The notes beneath the pieces were generated by a model. The model was given only the letters and a program-made list of their open reading frames with translations. It was not told where the DNA came from and did not search any database. Shown here in pieces: positions 58,434 through 59,815 of a stretch of 59,815 bases of DNA (within the stretch, counting starts at the first letter, position 1; each line of letters opens with the position of its first letter). The DNA comes from Bacillota bacterium (GTDB lineage Bacteria > Bacillota_I > Bacilli_A > RFN20 > CAG-826), in contig JAUNOH010000002.1 in the NCBI GenBank assembly GCA_030537155.1, positions 1 to 59,815 of the forward strand, in the 5' to 3' direction. The translations under genes and the position numbers were made by a program.

Positions 58434-59441
58434 ATGGAAAGATACGCCATCATCCTGGCCGCGGGCAAAGGAACCCGCATGAAGACCCACAGCGAGGACA
58501 TCTCGAAGGTCAGTTTCCCGATTTTGGGTAAACCGCTCGTAAGATACGTCCTCGACGCCCTTAAACCCCTCGGTTTAAGCAAGATCGTCACCGTCGTCGG
58601 GCACGGCGGAGAGCACGCCAAAAAGATCGTCGAGGATTCCTCGGAAGTCGTTTGGCAGCACGTCCAAAAAGGCGCCGGCCACGCGGTCATGCAGGCCGCC
58701 CCGGTTTTAGCCGGAAAAGAAGGCGAGACCATCATCTGCTGCGGCGACACCCCAATGCTCACCCCCGAGACCCTGGGCGCCTTATTTGAGGCCCATGAGA
58801 AAAACGGCAACGAGATGACGGTTTTAACCTTCATCACCGACGCCCCCCACGGTTATGGAAGGATCGTGAAAGATAGCAAAGGCAACATCCTCAAAATCCA
58901 GGAGCAGAGGGACTGCTCCCCGGAGGAGGAATTGATCACCGAGGTCAATGCCGGGGCCTACGTCATCGACAACAAGAAGCTATTCGAATATCTCGATAAA
59001 TTAACCCCCAATAACGCGGCCGGCGAATATTATCTGACCGACATCCTCGGGCTATTCGCCTCCGATGGATTGAAGGTCGGCTCCTTCTCCGTCAGCGACG
59101 TTGAGGAGACCCTCGGCATCAACGACCGCAATCAGCTTTCCGTCGGCGGGAAGATCCTCCAGAAGAGAATCAACAAAAAGCACATGCTTAACGGCATCAC
59201 CATCGTCGATCCGGATAACACCTACATTGGACCCGATGTCGAAATCGGAAACGACTGCGAAATCCTGCCGAACACCATCATCCTCGGCCATAGCAAAATC
59301 GGCGAATGCGGACGCATCGGCCCCAACACCTATTTAGAGGATTGTGAGGTCGGAAACGACGTCGTCTTGGATAACGTCAAAGCCGTCGGCAAAACGATTG
59401 AGGACGGCGTTAAAGCCGGCCCCTTCGTCGAGATTAAATAA
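58434..59441 (+). CDS. glmU: GlmU uridyltransferase lacking the acetyltransferase half
   Basis: Full-length GlmU (about 450 residues) first acetylates glucosamine-1-P with its C-terminal beta-helix and then makes UDP-GlcNAc with its N-terminal domain. This 335-residue protein keeps the whole pyrophosphorylase domain (LAAGKGTRMKTH, CGDTPML, NAGAYVIDNKKLFEYL) and a few hexapeptide turns, but stops at AGPFVEIK, about where E. coli residue 335 lies. All acetyl-transfer residues (E. coli Lys351, His363, Asn386) are absent. A terminator follows, with no trace of the missing half in other frames. AAGGAG precedes the ATG. Confidence 0.88.
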   Translation: MERYAIILAAGKGTRMKTHSEDISKVSFPILGKPLVRYVLDALKPLGLSKIVTVVGHGGEHAKKIVEDSSEVVWQHVQKGAGHAVMQAAPVLAGKEGETIICCGDTPMLTPETLGALFEAHEKNGNEMTVLTFITDAPHGYGRIVKDSKGNILKIQEQRDCSPEEELITEVNAGAYVIDNKKLFEYLDKLTPNNAAGEYYLTDILGLFASDGLKVGSFSVSDVEETLGINDRNQLSVGGKILQKRINKKHMLNGITIVDPDNTYIGPDVEIGNDCEILPNTIILGHSKIGECGRIGPNTYLEDCEVGNDVVLDNVKAVGKTIEDGVKAGPFVEIK

Positions 59442-59453
59442 CGACAGCAAAAG

Positions 59454-59472
59454 GCCCTGATAAACTCAGGGC
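59454..59472 (+). terminator. Terminator after glmU
   Basis: GCCCTGA-TAAAC-TCAGGGC followed by TTTTTATTTG. It ends ispE-glmU 12 nt past the stop. Confidence 0.9.
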
Positions 59473-59491
59473 TTTTTATTTGCATAAAGAA

Positions 59492-59515
59492 AGGCGCCCC
59501 GTTTCCGGGACGCCT
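59492..59515 (-). terminator. Terminator of ppdK
   Basis: On the minus strand AGGCGTCCCG-GAAA-CGGGGCGCCT forms a strong stem with a GAAA loop, followed by TTCTTTATG. It lies 17 nt past the ppdK stop. Confidence 0.85.
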
Positions 59516-59531
59516 AAGCTTTTGCGTTGGC

Positions 59532-59815
59532 TTATTTCTTCTTGGCTTCGCGCTTGTGGGTGATGCTGGCCTGGGCCGCGGCAAGGCGGGCAAGGGGCAC
59601 ACGGAAGGGCGAGCAGGAGACGTAGTCGAGGCCGACGGCGTCATAGAAGAAGATGGAGGCGGGATCGCCGCCGGTCTCGCCGCAAACACCGATCAATAGC
59701 TCGGGTTTGGTGGCGCGGCCACGCTCGACAGCGATCTTGACGAGTTCGCCGACGCCATCGACATCGATGGTCTGGAACGGATCGAATTCGTAGATCTTGT
59801 GATCGTAGTAGTAGG
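59532..59815 (-). CDS. ppdK: Pyruvate, phosphate dikinase, C-terminal end (partial)
   Basis: Only the last 94 codons are inside the window; the gene continues past the right edge. The visible part is the end of the PEP-utilising domain: [18 protein letters not shown] with the catalytic Cys of the CGE motif, then [21 protein letters not shown]. The enzyme interconverts pyruvate, ATP and phosphate with PEP, AMP and diphosphate, and in anaerobic Firmicutes often serves glycolysis in place of, or beside, pyruvate kinase. A basic tail KREAKKK ends the protein. Confidence 0.92.
   Translation of the reverse strand, partial: YYYDHKIYEFDPFQTIDVDGVGELVKIAVERGRATKPELLIGVCGETGGDPASIFFYDAVGLDYVSCSPFRVPLARLAAAQASITHKREAKKK

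Noticed and set aside
59330..59689. Lost C-terminal half of glmU in another frame
   Set aside because: The sequence after the stop is a terminator and then the convergent ppdK; overlapping frames are shadows with no hexapeptide pattern.
1..59815. Possible Mollicutes code with UGA as tryptophan
   Set aside because: Several conserved genes end normally at TGA (prmC, ricT and the glycosyltransferase before serS), and Trp residues are encoded by TGG.
1..59815. CRISPR arrays, insertion sequences, prophage or tRNA genes
   Set aside because: No regularly spaced repeats, transposase or integrase genes, or tRNA cloverleaf were found on either strand by reading.

Overview
This is a chromosomal origin region from a low-complexity Firmicutes (Bacilli-type) genome, most likely an uncultured gut lineage near the Mollicutes/Erysipelotrichia (RF39/RFN20-like). 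That placement is inferred from Bacillus-like gene order around dnaA, a very short Alu-less SRP RNA, a lipoprotein-type YidC, CIRCE and CsoR operators, and compact overlapping operons. The standard code applies, since TGA closes genes such as prmC, ricT and serS's upstream neighbour. No tRNA, rRNA, insertion sequence, prophage or CRISPR array was found.

Layout. 1-1971 (minus): prfA, prmC and the first codons of a Sua5/TsaC gene. 2090-8304 (plus): dnaX, ybaB, recR, tmk, holB, ricT, rsmI. 8301-15204 (minus): a giant YfhO-type membrane protein, a double-PII protein with a DUF1538 membrane partner, and an RluD-type pseudouridine synthase. 15226-19715 (minus): patatin-like protein, HSL-type esterase, HAD phosphatase and GH2 glycosidase. 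19775-24841: an M24 peptidase, the CsoR-controlled copper pump operon, a CIRCE-controlled Hsp20 and a membrane protein. 24846-31949 (minus): an unusual PIN-domain protein, SAM and GNAT enzymes, RlmCD, MetG, L31 and a hypothetical. 32124-39590: TldD/PmbA (plus), a degenerate M50-like protein, TetR, PsuG, TadA and SRP RNA (minus), then an S66 peptidase (plus). 39635-50745 (minus): serS, a glycosyltransferase, gyrA, gyrB, recF, yaaA, dnaN, dnaA. About 50746-51168 is oriC. 51169-59441 (plus): rpmH, rnpA, yidC, jag, mnmE, tatD, rnmV, ksgA, ispE and a shortened glmU. 59532-59815 is the end of ppdK (minus).

Replication should start near 51 kb and diverge. dnaA to gyrA and rpmH to glmU then run with the forks. 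The dnaX-rsmI operon faces its fork and is separated from tadA and the SRP RNA, its usual neighbours, which suggests an inversion with a breakpoint between the SRP RNA and dnaX.

Three themes stand out. First, many transcription units have a TATAAT-like box only 6-7 nt before the ATG, which predicts leaderless mRNAs, while genes inside operons have ordinary Shine-Dalgarno sites. Second, several housekeeping proteins are atypical: GlmU without its acetyltransferase half, YidC with a ~290-residue outside domain, RicT with an Asn/Gln/Arg-rich tail, and GyrA/GyrB with resistance-type residues at quinolone positions. Third, there are poorly described modules: double PII plus DUF1538, a PIN protein with flanking duplicated repeats, and a degenerate M50-like protein behind a palindromic operator next to a TetR gene.
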